From Bacteroidetes bacterium B1(2017) (GTDB taxonomy: Bacteria > Bacteroidota > Bacteroidia > UKL13-3), in contig NKJG01000004.1 of the NCBI GenBank assembly GCA_002256395.1, positions 124,001-188,000 of the forward strand: DNA of 64,000 nucleotides, given 5' to 3'. Position 1 is the stretch's first letter. Each line of letters starts with the position of its first letter. Position numbers and translations under genes: made by a program. Below are positions 44,532 to 54,922 of the stretch, piece by piece. The notes beneath the pieces are model-generated. The model did no database searches. It was not told the DNA's origin and worked only from the letters and a program-made list of their open reading frames with translations.

Positions 44532-46418
44532 ATGGCAAAAAGAAGTTTTAACAGCAATGGCAATTTAGGACAGGAGCCCGAAAAAGCAAAAATAAGTAAG
44601 GAAAGCATTCGCGAGGCGCTCTCGCTGTTTGCCTACATAAAACCGTTTAGAGGCAAGTTTATTTGGAGCATGGTTTTTATTGCACTATCCGCTTTTAGTA
44701 CGATGATTTTCCCTTTCCTTTTGGGTAAAATGATAGATGCTGCTTCACCTGGTTCTCAAATGCAAATGCCTCAATCGGGTATGGGCGTTGCGGCAATGGG
44801 TTTCGATTTAAAAACTGTTCAATGGAGTTTAAATACAATTTTACTCCTTCTATTTTTGCAGCTTTCGGTTCAAACCATTTTTTCTTTTATGCGTATTTAT
44901 TTGCTTACTGAAGTTGGAGAAAAATCTTTAGCAAATATGCGTACCGACTTATATGGCAAGCTTCTTAGTCAACCCATGAGTTTTTATAGTGATCAACGCG
45001 TGGGCGATTTAAGCAATAGAATTAGCTCCGATTTGTCCCAAATACAAGATGCCATATCCTTTACGTTGGCCGAATTTTTAAGAGGAGTATTTACCCTTAT
45101 TTTTGGTCTTAGCTTCATCTTTTGGATTTCGAGAGAATTAGCATTTGTAATGCTTTCGGTTGTTCCAATTATTGCTGTTGTGGCTGTGATTTTTGGAATG
45201 AGAATTCGTAAAATGTCTCGCAAAGCTCAAGATCAATTGGCCGAAAGCGGCACTATAGTGCAAGAAACTTTTTTAGGAATATCTATTGTGAAAGCATTTA
45301 CAAGTGAATCTTATGAAATGAACCGATACAAAAAAAGTATCTATGGGGTAGTGGCCACCGCAATTTCTAATGCTCGTTACCGTGGAGCTTTTGTGAGTTT
45401 AATGATTTTTAGTGTATTTGGAACCATAGCTTTTGTAATATGGTATGGAGTTGGTTTAATTAGAAGTGGTGAACTGAGCACTGGCTATTTAACAATGTTT
45501 GTTATTTTCTCGGCATTTGTTGGTGGAACTTTTGCAGGATTTGCAGAAATGTTCTCCCAATTACAAAAAACCTTGGGTGCAACCCAACGCGTAAGAGAAT
45601 TGCTTCGTCAAAATGGAGAAGAGATAGAATTAGGTTCAAACACAAACCCTATTGTACATAAAATTATTGGGAACGTTACGTTTAAAGAAGTTGCTTTTTC
45701 TTACCCTTCACGAAAAGATGTTCAAGTACTTCATAACATTAATTTAGAAGTAAAAAATGGTGAGCAAGTAGCGCTAGTTGGCCCAAGTGGTGCAGGTAAA
45801 AGCACCATTGCCTCTTTATTGTTAAAGTTCTATGAGCCTTCCGAAGGTCATATTTATTACGACGGCATGGATAGCCAAGATTTTGCCCTAACCGAATTGC
45901 GCAAGCAGATTGGATTTGTGCCGCAGGATGTAATTTTATTTGGAGGTTCTATAAAGGAAAATATCTCTTATGGTAAGCCTGGCGCAAGCGATGAGGAAAT
46001 AATGGAAGCGGCCAAAAAGGCCAATGCGCATGAGTTTGTGGCTCGTTTTCCTGAAGGATATGAAACCATAGTGGGTGAGCGTGGTATTAAGTTAAGTGGT
46101 GGCCAACGCCAGCGTATTGCCATTGCGCGCGCTATTCTTAAAAATCCTGCCATTCTTTTATTAGATGAAGCAACCAGCTCATTAGATTCAGAAAGTGAAC
46201 AGTTGGTTCAGGAGGCTTTAGATAATTTAATGAAAGGTAGAACCAGTTTTGTGATTGCCCACCGCCTTTCTACGGTTAGAAATGCCGATAAAATTATAGT
46301 AATCGACAAAGGAACGGTTCAAGAAATTGGTACTCACGAGGAGTTAATGGTAAAAGAAATGGGTATTTATCGCAAGTTGGTCGACCTCCAATTGGAATGG
46401 TCTTCCCTTGAGAAATAG
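44532..46418 (+). CDS. ABC exporter, fused membrane and ATPase domains (MsbA type)
   Basis: A 628-residue half-transporter. About six membrane segments lie between residues 40 and 340. The nucleotide-binding domain has Walker A GPSGAGKST, the signature LSGGQRQRI, Walker B ILLLDEATSS, and the H-loop IAHRLSTV. It should work as a homodimer exporting a lipid, peptide or drug; the substrate is not evident. It stands alone with its own promoter box, divergent from the toxin-antitoxin pair. Confidence 0.95.
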   Translation: MAKRSFNSNGNLGQEPEKAKISKESIREALSLFAYIKPFRGKFIWSMVFIALSAFSTMIFPFLLGKMIDAASPGSQMQMPQSGMGVAAMGFDLKTVQWSLNTILLLLFLQLSVQTIFSFMRIYLLTEVGEKSLANMRTDLYGKLLSQPMSFYSDQRVGDLSNRISSDLSQIQDAISFTLAEFLRGVFTLIFGLSFIFWISRELAFVMLSVVPIIAVVAVIFGMRIRKMSRKAQDQLAESGTIVQETFLGISIVKAFTSESYEMNRYKKSIYGVVATAISNARYRGAFVSLMIFSVFGTIAFVIWYGVGLIRSGELSTGYLTMFVIFSAFVGGTFAGFAEMFSQLQKTLGATQRVRELLRQNGEEIELGSNTNPIVHKIIGNVTFKEVAFSYPSRKDVQVLHNINLEVKNGEQVALVGPSGAGKSTIASLLLKFYEPSEGHIYYDGMDSQDFALTELRKQIGFVPQDVILFGGSIKENISYGKPGASDEEIMEAAKKANAHEFVARFPEGYETIVGERGIKLSGGQRQRIAIARAILKNPAILLLDEATSSLDSESEQLVQEALDNLMKGRTSFVIAHRLSTVRNADKIIVIDKGTVQEIGTHEELMVKEMGIYRKLVDLQLEWSSLEK

Positions 46419-46468
46419 TAGGTTGCGATTGTAAATTCAGAAAAGTTTTTTCAATTGGTAAATTAAAA

Positions 46469-46476
46469 TAAATTTG
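46469..46476 (+). promoter_or_regulatory. -7 promoter box of the E2 gene
   Basis: TAAATTTG, giving a leader of about 70 bases before the ATG at 46549, long for this genome. Confidence 0.45.
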
Positions 46477-46548
46477 CCTTTAGATTGGAACAGGTTTATG
46501 CCTGAACCCATTCTGCTAGAAAGACTTAAACTATCCTAATAAATTACT

Positions 46549-47895
46549 ATGTCTGAATTTCAATTGGTGATGCCCAAAATGGGCGAAAGTATTGCTGAAG
46601 CAACTATTATTCGTTGGACAAAAAACGAAGGTGATATGATAGCAGTGGATGAAACTGTTTTAGAAATTGCCACCGATAAAGTTGATTCTGAGGTTCCATC
46701 TCCTAAAGCTGGTAAGTTAATTAAAAGATTGTTTAATGAAGGCGATGTGGTTCCAGTAAATGCGCCAATTGCAATAATCGCCTTAGAAGGTGCTGCTTCT
46801 GCCAGCGCTCCTGTAGCTGCTGCTCCTAAAGTAGAAGCGCCAGCAGCTGTTAAGGAAGCTGCCGTAACGGTAGAACATAGTATTGCTGCAGCCCAACAAA
46901 CGGTTAGCAGTGCAGGAGGTAATAGATTTTACTCTCCATTGGTTTTAAATATAGCCCGAACCGAAAATATTAGCATGGCCGAACTTGAAACCATTGCTGG
47001 TACTGGCGCTGAAGGTCGTGTTACAAAACGCGATATTTTAGCTCATGTTCAAAACAGAGGAACAGCATCCGCTCCTGCTCCTATTTCGGAAGCAGCTCCA
47101 GTAGTTCCATCGGTTCAAACCGAAAGACCAGCTGCACCTGCAACTCCAGCTCCTGCAGCAGCCAAACCAGCTGTAAGCTTATCTGGCGGAGATGAGGTTA
47201 TAGAAATGGATCGTATGCGTAAACTTATTGCCGATCATATGGTAATGAGTAAACATACTAGCCCACATGTTACTTCTTTTGTGGAGGCCGATGTGACCAA
47301 CATGGTAATTTGGAGAGATAAAGCTAAGAAAGTATACGAAAAAAGAGAAGGCGAAAAAATTACGTTCACGCCAATGTTTATTGAGTGTGTGGTGAAAGCC
47401 ATCAAAGATTTTCCTATGATTAATATTACCGTTGATGGCTATAATATTATCAAAAGAAAAGCTATTAATATTGGTATGGCAGCAGCCTTACCTTCTGGAA
47501 ACTTAATTGTGCCAGTTATTAAAAATGCCGACACCATGAATATGGTTGGCCTAACCAAATCTGTAAACGGCCTTGCAACAAAAGCTAGAGCAAATAAATT
47601 GGCTCCAGATGATATTCAAGGTGGTACATTTACCTTAACCAATGTTGGTGGATTTGGAAACGTAATGGGTACTCCTATTATTAACCAGCCTCAAGTAGCT
47701 ATTATGGCTACAGGCTCTATTAAGAAAAAGCCTGCCGTTTTGGAAACAGAAATGGGCGATGTAATTGCTATACGCCATATGATGTTCTTAAGCTTAAGCT
47801 ACGATCATCGCGTGGTGGATGGTTCATTGGGTGGTAGTTTCTTAAAACGTGTTGCCGATTACATGGAGCAATGGGATATTAATAGAGAAATCTAA
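46549..47895 (+). CDS. 2-oxo acid dehydrogenase E2 (dihydrolipoamide acyltransferase)
   Basis: A 448-residue acyltransferase. Residues 1-76 are a lipoyl domain with the lipoylated Lys44 in IATDKVDSEVP. An Ala/Pro/Val linker and a peripheral E1/E3-binding domain (about 130-170, FYSPLVLNIARTENI) follow. A second linker leads to the catalytic acyltransferase domain with the His and Asp in SYDHRVVDG. It belongs to a 2-oxoglutarate, branched-chain or related complex; which one is unclear because no E1 or E3 gene is adjacent. KorAB elsewhere in the window offers a ferredoxin-linked route for 2-oxoglutarate. Confidence 0.92.
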   Translation: MSEFQLVMPKMGESIAEATIIRWTKNEGDMIAVDETVLEIATDKVDSEVPSPKAGKLIKRLFNEGDVVPVNAPIAIIALEGAASASAPVAAAPKVEAPAAVKEAAVTVEHSIAAAQQTVSSAGGNRFYSPLVLNIARTENISMAELETIAGTGAEGRVTKRDILAHVQNRGTASAPAPISEAAPVVPSVQTERPAAPATPAPAAAKPAVSLSGGDEVIEMDRMRKLIADHMVMSKHTSPHVTSFVEADVTNMVIWRDKAKKVYEKREGEKITFTPMFIECVVKAIKDFPMINITVDGYNIIKRKAINIGMAAALPSGNLIVPVIKNADTMNMVGLTKSVNGLATKARANKLAPDDIQGGTFTLTNVGGFGNVMGTPIINQPQVAIMATGSIKKKPAVLETEMGDVIAIRHMMFLSLSYDHRVVDGSLGGSFLKRVADYMEQWDINREI

Positions 47896-47943
47896 TTTAG
47901 CCCTAACACCTGTTAACAACTTATTGAAAAGAATATGGTTTTA

Positions 47944-47951
47944 CCTTTGGT
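47944..47951 (+). promoter_or_regulatory. -7 promoter box of pyrG
   Basis: TACCTTTG, with a TTG at 47924 in the upstream position. It would give a leader of about 147 bases. A short CCGTAA/TTACGG hairpin lies in the leader (near 47984-48003). Confidence 0.5.
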
Positions 47952-48101
47952 AGGCCCATGTTAAGAAACTATTTTCGTATCCCGTAAGTACTCAATTACG
48001 GTCTTAAAATTTCATTTTCCTTTTGTTGGCCTAATGCCTTTATAGCCAGCAGTTCCCCAATAATTTAGAGCCGTTTTTGGTGCACTCATCAAGAATCTAT
48101 T

Positions 48102-49712
48102 ATGACACCAAAATATATATTCGTTACTGGCGGAGTTACTTCGTCGTTGGGCAAAGGAATTATTGCCGCCTCTTTAGCTAAGTTATTGCAAGCAAGAGGT
48201 TATTCAGTTACCATTCAAAAACTAGATCCATACATTAATGTGGATCCAGGAACACTAAATCCATACGAACACGGAGAGTGCTTTGTAACTGAAGATGGTG
48301 CCGAAACCGATTTAGATTTGGGTCATTACGAGCGTTTCTTAAACCGCCCAACCTCTCAGGCTAATAATGTTACAACAGGTAGAATTTACCAACATGTAAT
48401 TAATCAAGAACGCGAAGGAGCTTATTTAGGTAAAACGGTTCAGGTTATTCCACATATTACAGATGAAATCAAGCGCAGCATTAAATTGCTTGGCGAAACT
48501 GGCGAGTACGAAATTATTATTACCGAAATTGGCGGTACAGTTGGCGATATTGAATCACTGCCTTATATCGAGTCGGTTCGACAATTACTTTGGGAAATGA
48601 AGGAAGAGGATGCATTAGTCATTCATCTTACTCTATTACCATACCTAAGTTCAACCAAAGAGTTAAAAACAAAACCAACACAGCACAGTGTTAAGCTATT
48701 GCTTGAAAGCGGTGTTCAGCCAGATATCTTAGTTTGTAGAACAGAGCATTCTATTACCAAAGAAATGAGGAAGAAAATAGCCTTATTCTGTAATGTTGAT
48801 TCAAACTCTGTAATTGAAGCCCTTGATGTTCCTACTATTTATGATGTTCCTTTAATGATGTTAAAGGAAAAATTAGATAAAACGGTGCTTTCTAAATTAA
48901 AACTATCTGCCAAAAATGAACCTGATTTAGAAAGTTGGAAAGCCTTTTTAACACGCCATAAAAACCCTAAAAACGAAGTTAGAATTGGAGTTATTGGAAA
49001 GTATGTGGAGCTGCCAGATGCTTATAAGTCTATTATTGAGGCCTTTATTCACGCTGGTTCCATTAATGAAGCACGTGTAAGAGTTCAATATATTCATAGC
49101 GAGCTTTTGGCCGAAGATAATGTGTCTCAAAAATTAGCTGAATTAGATGGCATTTTAGTGGCTCCTGGCTTTGGAGAAAGAGGAATTGAAGGGAAAATTC
49201 ATGCAATAAAATATGCCAGAGAAGAAGGTATTCCTTTCTTTGGTATTTGTTTGGGTATGCAAATGGCTGTAATTGAATTTGCTCGTAATGTTATTGGTTG
49301 GAAAGATGCCCATAGCACCGAAATGAATCCTAAAACGAAACATGCCGTGATTGACATGATGCCTGACCAAAAGAAAATCACTAAAAAAGGTGGTACAATG
49401 CGTTTAGGATCCTACGTATGTGAAATTACTAAAGGTTCAAAAGCCCACCATGCTTATGAAAAATCAAAAGTAAATGAGCGTCATCGTCATCGTTTTGAGT
49501 TTAATAACCAATTTACAAAGGAATTTGAATCTGCTGGTATGCAAATTACAGGCGTAAACCCAGAGACAAAATTGGCCGAAATAGTTGAAATTAAGAACCA
49601 TCCGTATTTTATCGGTGTTCAATTCCACCCAGAATATAAAAGCACAGTGCTAAATCCTCATCCACTTTTTGTGAGATTTGTAAAAGCAGCTGTAACCTAT
49701 AGTCAACGTTAA
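48102..49712 (+). CDS. pyrG: CTP synthase
   Basis: A 536-residue enzyme that makes CTP from UTP using ATP and glutamine. The synthetase domain begins YIFVTGGVTSSLGKG and has ITEIGGTVGDIES. The C-terminal glutamine amidotransferase domain has the catalytic Cys383 in FGICLGMQ and the His/Glu pair in QFHPEYKS. It has a predicted long leader and a striking GC-rich hairpin just after the stop. Confidence 0.98.
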   Translation: MTPKYIFVTGGVTSSLGKGIIAASLAKLLQARGYSVTIQKLDPYINVDPGTLNPYEHGECFVTEDGAETDLDLGHYERFLNRPTSQANNVTTGRIYQHVINQEREGAYLGKTVQVIPHITDEIKRSIKLLGETGEYEIIITEIGGTVGDIESLPYIESVRQLLWEMKEEDALVIHLTLLPYLSSTKELKTKPTQHSVKLLLESGVQPDILVCRTEHSITKEMRKKIALFCNVDSNSVIEALDVPTIYDVPLMMLKEKLDKTVLSKLKLSAKNEPDLESWKAFLTRHKNPKNEVRIGVIGKYVELPDAYKSIIEAFIHAGSINEARVRVQYIHSELLAEDNVSQKLAELDGILVAPGFGERGIEGKIHAIKYAREEGIPFFGICLGMQMAVIEFARNVIGWKDAHSTEMNPKTKHAVIDMMPDQKKITKKGGTMRLGSYVCEITKGSKAHHAYEKSKVNERHRHRFEFNNQFTKEFESAGMQITGVNPETKLAEIVEIKNHPYFIGVQFHPEYKSTVLNPHPLFVRFVKAAVTYSQR

Positions 49713-49738
49713 TACCGACCATACAAGATTAATTAATT

Positions 49739-49769
49739 GCTAAATGGGCCCAAATTGGGCCCATTTAGC
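49739..49769 (+). terminator. Perfect 15-bp hairpin after pyrG
   Basis: GCTAAATGGGCCCAA, one centre base, then its exact complement. The stem contains GGGCCC twice. It lacks a clear T-run afterwards (TTCATTTTAA), so it may be a terminator, an mRNA-stabilising hairpin, or both. Confidence 0.65.
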
Positions 49770-49831
49770 TTCATTTTAAGCTAATTCAACGCTTAATCGG
49801 TTTGAGGTAAAAAATATTCCTAGTAAATTCC

Positions 49832-49839
49832 TATTTTCG
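49832..49839 (+). promoter_or_regulatory. -7 promoter box of yidC
   Basis: TATTTTCG, near TAnnTTTG, with a predicted leader of about 18 bases before the ATG at 49861. Confidence 0.5.
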
Positions 49840-49860
49840 CCCCCGCTTTTAATAAACAAT

Positions 49861-51687
49861 ATGGATAGAAATTCGATTATTGGTTTAGGGTTGATCTTTG
49901 TAATCTTGATCTCCTTTGCCTATTTAAATCAGCCTTCACAAGCAGAGATTGACGCAGCTAAGCGTCGCCAAGATTCTCTTACCTTAGTTCGCATTCAAAA
50001 TGATAGTATAGCAGCTACTATGGCTATGGCCGAGAAAAAAGTGGCAGAAGCTGCCATTCCAACTCAAGCAGATAGCGCCGCTAAACAAAACGCTTTTGGA
50101 ACTTTTGCTTCTTATACCGAAGGAAAGGAACAAATGACAACCATTGAAAACGAAGAGTTAAAGGTAGATGTTACCAATAAAGGTGGTCGTATTTTTAAGG
50201 TTGAATTAAAGAAATATAAACGTGCGGATGGTTCGCCACTTGTCTTAGTGGATGGAGTAGATAATGAATTCTCATATGGATTTGCAACTCGCGATGCCAA
50301 AGCTATTTCTACGAAAGACCTTTATTTTACTCCCGCTTTAGCTGCAGATGGTAAAAGTGTTACCATGAAGGTTAACCTTGCCGATGGTCAATACATTGAA
50401 CATAAAGTTAGCTTTAATGCAAGCACTAATTTGGTTGACTTTAAAATTAATTTGGTAGGAATGGAGTCACTTATAGCTCCAAATTACAATATTTTAGATT
50501 TAAGCTGGAAACAAAATATTCTTCAACAGGAAAAAACGCATGATGCAGAGGAAAAAACCTCTACCATTTATTATCGTTACCCGAATGAAGACGCTGAGTT
50601 TTTAGCAGAAACCAAGGATGTTAAAGAAGATTTAAAAACACCTATTCAATGGATTTCATTTAAGCAACAATATTTCAATACCGCGTTAATTAGCGCTAAA
50701 ACGTTTGATAAGGCTTTGGTGGAAACCAAATTAGATCAAGGCAAAAAGTTTGTAAAATTTGCATCTGCTAATATTGAATTGCCCTACAATCACTCTAAGA
50801 ACGAAGAGTTTTCTATGCAGTTTTATTTTGGTCCGAACCATTATAAAACACTTAAAGCCCTTAATATTGGTCTAGAGAAAGTTGTTCCTATGGGTTGGGG
50901 AATCTTTGGATGGGTAAACAAACTATTAACTGTAAACGTATTTTATTTCTTAGGTCAATACTTAGGTAACTTTGGTATCGTAATTTTATTACTTACTGTC
51001 ATTGTTAAAACCTTGCTTTTTCCTCTAGTTTACCGCTCGTATTTATCATCGGCCAAAATGCGTGTATTGAAGCCAGAGATTGATGAAATAAAAGAAAAGT
51101 ACGGTAATGATATGGCTAAATTACAACAAGAAAACATGAAGATATACCGCAAAGCCGGTGTTAATCCAATGGGAGGTTGTTTGCCAATGTTACTTCAAAT
51201 GCCAATCTTAATTGCCATGTTCCAATTCTTTCCAAGCGCCTTTGAATTACGTCAAAAAGCATTTCTTTGGAGTAGCGATTTAAGTAGCTATGATAGCATC
51301 CTTAACTTTGGATTTAATATTCCTTTCTATGGCGATCACGTGAGTTTGTTTACCTTATTAATGACGGTATCTACTTTGGTGTATACCATGTATAATAACC
51401 AAATGACAGGCGTTACGGGTCAAATGAAGGTTATTAGTTACCTTATGCCAGTGATGTTCTTAGGTTTCTTTAATAACTATGCAAGTGGCTTAACCTATTA
51501 TTATTTCTTATCGAACCTATTCACAATTGGACAACAATTGCTTATCCGTCAGTTTGTAGATGATAAAGCCTTACATAAGCAAATTCAAGAGAATAAGAAA
51601 AAGCCTGTAACCAAATCGCGTTTACAAAGTAAATTAGAAGACATGGCTAAAAAGCGTGGCTTCGATCCAGATAAGTTGAGTAAGTAA
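49861..51687 (+). CDS. yidC: Membrane protein insertase YidC
   Basis: A 608-residue inner-membrane insertase. The N-terminal membrane segment (about 5-22) is followed by the periplasmic P1 beta domain (to about residue 350). The conserved core has GNFGIVILLLTVIVKTL, the cytoplasmic hairpin with MRVLKPEIDEIKEKY, the GGCLPMLLQMPI segment and YYFLSNLF. A basic tail follows. It inserts and folds membrane proteins with or without Sec. It has its own promoter box and terminator. Confidence 0.97.
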   Translation: MDRNSIIGLGLIFVILISFAYLNQPSQAEIDAAKRRQDSLTLVRIQNDSIAATMAMAEKKVAEAAIPTQADSAAKQNAFGTFASYTEGKEQMTTIENEELKVDVTNKGGRIFKVELKKYKRADGSPLVLVDGVDNEFSYGFATRDAKAISTKDLYFTPALAADGKSVTMKVNLADGQYIEHKVSFNASTNLVDFKINLVGMESLIAPNYNILDLSWKQNILQQEKTHDAEEKTSTIYYRYPNEDAEFLAETKDVKEDLKTPIQWISFKQQYFNTALISAKTFDKALVETKLDQGKKFVKFASANIELPYNHSKNEEFSMQFYFGPNHYKTLKALNIGLEKVVPMGWGIFGWVNKLLTVNVFYFLGQYLGNFGIVILLLTVIVKTLLFPLVYRSYLSSAKMRVLKPEIDEIKEKYGNDMAKLQQENMKIYRKAGVNPMGGCLPMLLQMPILIAMFQFFPSAFELRQKAFLWSSDLSSYDSILNFGFNIPFYGDHVSLFTLLMTVSTLVYTMYNNQMTGVTGQMKVISYLMPVMFLGFFNNYASGLTYYYFLSNLFTIGQQLLIRQFVDDKALHKQIQENKKKPVTKSRLQSKLEDMAKKRGFDPDKLSK

Positions 51688-51705
51688 GCAACTGTTTTCT
51701 ATAAT

Positions 51706-51745
51706 AAAAAGGCATCTTTAGGTTCAACCCTTCAGGTGCCTTTTT
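51706..51745 (+). terminator. Rho-independent terminator after yidC
   Basis: A 12-bp stem (AAAAAGGCATCT with AGGTGCCTTTTT, one wobble), a 14-base loop and a T-run of eight. Confidence 0.85.
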
Positions 51746-51820
51746 TTTATTTTCTAGTTCCTTAATAAGGATACTAAATTCCTTATTTTGTATTAGGAGT
51801 GCGGGCTTTATAGTTGATAA

Positions 51821-54800
51821 TTGCCCGTGTTTAAAATCTTACATATTGAAGATGATGTAGCTGACCAAATTCTTGTCAGAAGAATGGTTGAAAAACTTCC
51901 ATTTAATTGCGAAATTCAAAATGTAGATACCTTCAATTCTTTAAAGGAACTCTTTTCATTAGAGCAAGACTTTGACTTAATTATTGCGGATAATACCATA
52001 CCAGGAGCAAATGCATTGCTCATTTTTGGTTTTCTTGAGGAGAAAAAATTAAGTAGTGATTTGCTTATTTTTTCCTCCTATAATGAGCCCTATTTTGAAT
52101 ACCATTTAAAGAGATATGGAGTAAAATCCATTATATCAAAAGACACTCCAGATAAATTGCTTGAATATCTTTATACAAGCCTAAAAATAGATTCGCCTAA
52201 TAAAATAGTGGATATTTTGCCTATTGATCTCTATTTTTCAAATGAACAAGAAAACTCTTTGGCAAGTGAGAGTGAAGAAAATTTTCCTGAATCAAGTGAC
52301 TTTTTAAGTTTTTCTAATTTAAGTCCACGTTCACTTCAAAGAATCCATTTCCAAGCAATCAGCAGCAGCATTGATGCTTATGTACTTTTAGATAATACCT
52401 ATTCAATTGTTGATTATAATCCTGCATTTGAAAAAATGACGGAATTTGATAAATCTACTATAAGGGGTTTGAAAATAACACAATTGGTAGATGAAGAATT
52501 TATCGAAAATGTGTATCAATTTAATGCAGAAAAGAAATCTGAGTTTGGAAGTTTTGAGACAACAATTATTCTCAATAATAAACAACGATTATTTGTTGAA
52601 ATTTCTTTTTCTAGAATAAATGTTCAAACAGGATTTTATTCCCTATTTATTAAGGATATTACTCCCAAAATAACCTATGAGAACGAATTAAAAAGACAAC
52701 AAAGAGAAACTAGACTCAATAATCAAATACTAGAAAAACTAATTAATACCACCACTGTAGGGATTGTAGTAGAGGATGAAAAAGGAGAGATAATAAAACT
52801 CAATGAATCCTTTTTAAAAATGTTTGAAATAGAGGAGGAGAAAGCGAAATTTATAGGAGAAAACTACCTCAATTTAGCCTCTCGTTTCGATCATTTTTTT
52901 ATGTTGGATATCCCTTTTAGCATCCTCATTAAAGGCTTATTTCAATCTAATGAAATGAGTGAGAAAATCCAATTAGAGTCTGTTTCTGGAAAGACTTTAT
53001 TGTTAAGTTATTTTCCTGTTGAATTTGTGGAAGGAAATAAGGGGTCTGTTTGGCAATTTGATGATATAAGTGACCAAAAGCGGAATGAGAAATTGCTGTT
53101 TGAGAGCAATAAAAAATACCAATTAGTTATGGATTCCATTGATGAGGTGTTTTTTCAATTTGATGAAAAAGGTGAATTATTATTTGTTAGTAATTCTTTT
53201 GAAAGAATTGTTGGTGCAAATAAGGAGGCCATTATTTCTCTCATAATTCATAATTTTCTTGCAACAAATAATCCAGATAATTCCTTTTCACTTATTAATG
53301 AATTAAGAAAAAACTCAGACGAAAAATTGGTTCGAGAAATTTCATTTGAGAATGAAAATGGAGAAACTGTTTGGCTAAAAGTAAATTGTAAAGGACATTT
53401 TGAAGGGGGATGGTTTAAAGGAATTGTTGGAAGTGTAAGTAATATTTCGAAAAGTAGGCAATTAGCTGCTAAGCTCGATGAAACTCAGAGTTTGTATGAA
53501 ATGCTATCCACCAATATTTCAGATGTGGTATGTTTGCATAATCCTAAAGGAGAAATTTTGTTCTCATCTCCATCTTTTATTGATTTATTTGGATTTGAAA
53601 ATGCCGAAATAAATCAACAAACTTCCTGGGATATGATTCACCCCGACGATTTAGTTAATTTGAAGAAGGAATACTTTTATGATTTTCATCGCCGTGGACA
53701 TTGTGTATTTGCTTACCGACATAAAACAGCAAACGGTGGGTATATTTGGGTAGAAACCTATTTGAAAAAGATAAAGGATGAAAATTCTGATACCTATAAA
53801 ATTCTCAGCTCAACTAGAAGTATTAATGAACGTAAGGAGAAAGAATCTAACCTTGTTTCGATTTTAAGTTCTTTTGAAAATGAAGTTCTAGAGGTAAATG
53901 AGGATTTGAGCGTTGAAAACAGTTGGTCGAAAGAACGAGTGATAAAAAACAAGATTGGCTTGCCACAAGAGATCCTTCCAATTCAAAATTATTTCCCTCC
54001 TGAAGTTCATACACAAATAATTTCTGCTATCAAGAAGGTTTTTAAAACAGGAAAACCAGATTTAATTGAATACCCTACACTTACTTTAGATGGAAATGGA
54101 TGGGCAAGTGCAAAGTTAAATTTGCTAGAGCTGAAAGGCATAAAGAATGTTTCTATTTTGAAACAAGATATTACCCTGCAAAAGAGGGCCGAAATGGATT
54201 TAATATCGGCGCTTCAAAAGGAAAAAGACCTGGTTGAATTGAAATCGAAATTTGTTACCATGACCTCACATGAGTTTCGTACCCCACTTACTGGTATTCA
54301 AACGAGTGCCGATTTAATAGGGATATTATTAAATAAGGATTTTAACCAATCGGTAAAAGGTAAAGTTTCGCATTACTTAGAAATTATTCGTAATGAAATT
54401 ACAAGAGTAACAGATTTAATGAATGATGTGTTACTTCTTGGGAAATTGGACTCAAGTAGAACCAAACCAACTCTTCAAACATTTAAACTTATACAATTAT
54501 TAGAAGAGGTAAAATTGAAATACCAAAAATCGTTTCCAGATTCTGTAATCAATCTAAACTGTTCAATTGAAATGCCTATTACTTCAGATAGGAGGTTTAT
54601 GGAACATATTTTGGATAATTTAATTCATAACGCAATTAAATACAGTAAAGAGAAACAGATAGTGGATGTCAATTGCTCAGAGTTAAATGGCGTTTTCGAA
54701 ATTCAAGTAATTGATTACGGAATTGGTATTCCAGAATCGGATCAGAAGTTTTTGTTTGAATCCTTTTTCAGAGCAAGAAATGTTCAAGATTTTCAAGGAA

Positions 54801-54922
54801 CAGGTTTGGGGTTAGCAATTGTTAAAAATATGGTTGAAATATTGGGAGGGGTTATTTCTATTGTATCAGAAGAAATGGTTGGGACAAAAATTACGCTTAA
54901 AATAAAAACAATACATGCCTAA
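51821..54922 (+). CDS. REC-multi-PAS sensor histidine kinase
   Basis: A 1033-residue cytoplasmic kinase with no membrane segment. A receiver domain (about 5-125) has acidic D11-D12, phospho-acceptor D57 and Lys107. Four PAS-like domains follow at about 185-290, 300-415, 430-545 and 560-680, with a weaker one to about 790. The HisKA domain has SHEFRTP with H817, and HATPase has DNLIHNAIKYS, DYGIGIP and GTGLGLAI. Receiver-first hybrid kinases sense several inputs. The start is TTG at 51821 or GTG at 51827; no ATG exists before residue 22 and stops precede the TTG. It overlaps the next gene by 8 bases. Confidence 0.9.
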   Translation: MPVFKILHIEDDVADQILVRRMVEKLPFNCEIQNVDTFNSLKELFSLEQDFDLIIADNTIPGANALLIFGFLEEKKLSSDLLIFSSYNEPYFEYHLKRYGVKSIISKDTPDKLLEYLYTSLKIDSPNKIVDILPIDLYFSNEQENSLASESEENFPESSDFLSFSNLSPRSLQRIHFQAISSSIDAYVLLDNTYSIVDYNPAFEKMTEFDKSTIRGLKITQLVDEEFIENVYQFNAEKKSEFGSFETTIILNNKQRLFVEISFSRINVQTGFYSLFIKDITPKITYENELKRQQRETRLNNQILEKLINTTTVGIVVEDEKGEIIKLNESFLKMFEIEEEKAKFIGENYLNLASRFDHFFMLDIPFSILIKGLFQSNEMSEKIQLESVSGKTLLLSYFPVEFVEGNKGSVWQFDDISDQKRNEKLLFESNKKYQLVMDSIDEVFFQFDEKGELLFVSNSFERIVGANKEAIISLIIHNFLATNNPDNSFSLINELRKNSDEKLVREISFENENGETVWLKVNCKGHFEGGWFKGIVGSVSNISKSRQLAAKLDETQSLYEMLSTNISDVVCLHNPKGEILFSSPSFIDLFGFENAEINQQTSWDMIHPDDLVNLKKEYFYDFHRRGHCVFAYRHKTANGGYIWVETYLKKIKDENSDTYKILSSTRSINERKEKESNLVSILSSFENEVLEVNEDLSVENSWSKERVIKNKIGLPQEILPIQNYFPPEVHTQIISAIKKVFKTGKPDLIEYPTLTLDGNGWASAKLNLLELKGIKNVSILKQDITLQKRAEMDLISALQKEKDLVELKSKFVTMTSHEFRTPLTGIQTSADLIGILLNKDFNQSVKGKVSHYLEIIRNEITRVTDLMNDVLLLGKLDSSRTKPTLQTFKLIQLLEEVKLKYQKSFPDSVINLNCSIEMPITSDRRFMEHILDNLIHNAIKYSKEKQIVDVNCSELNGVFEIQVIDYGIGIPESDQKFLFESFFRARNVQDFQGTGLGLAIVKNMVEILGGVISIVSEEMVGTKITLKIKTIHA

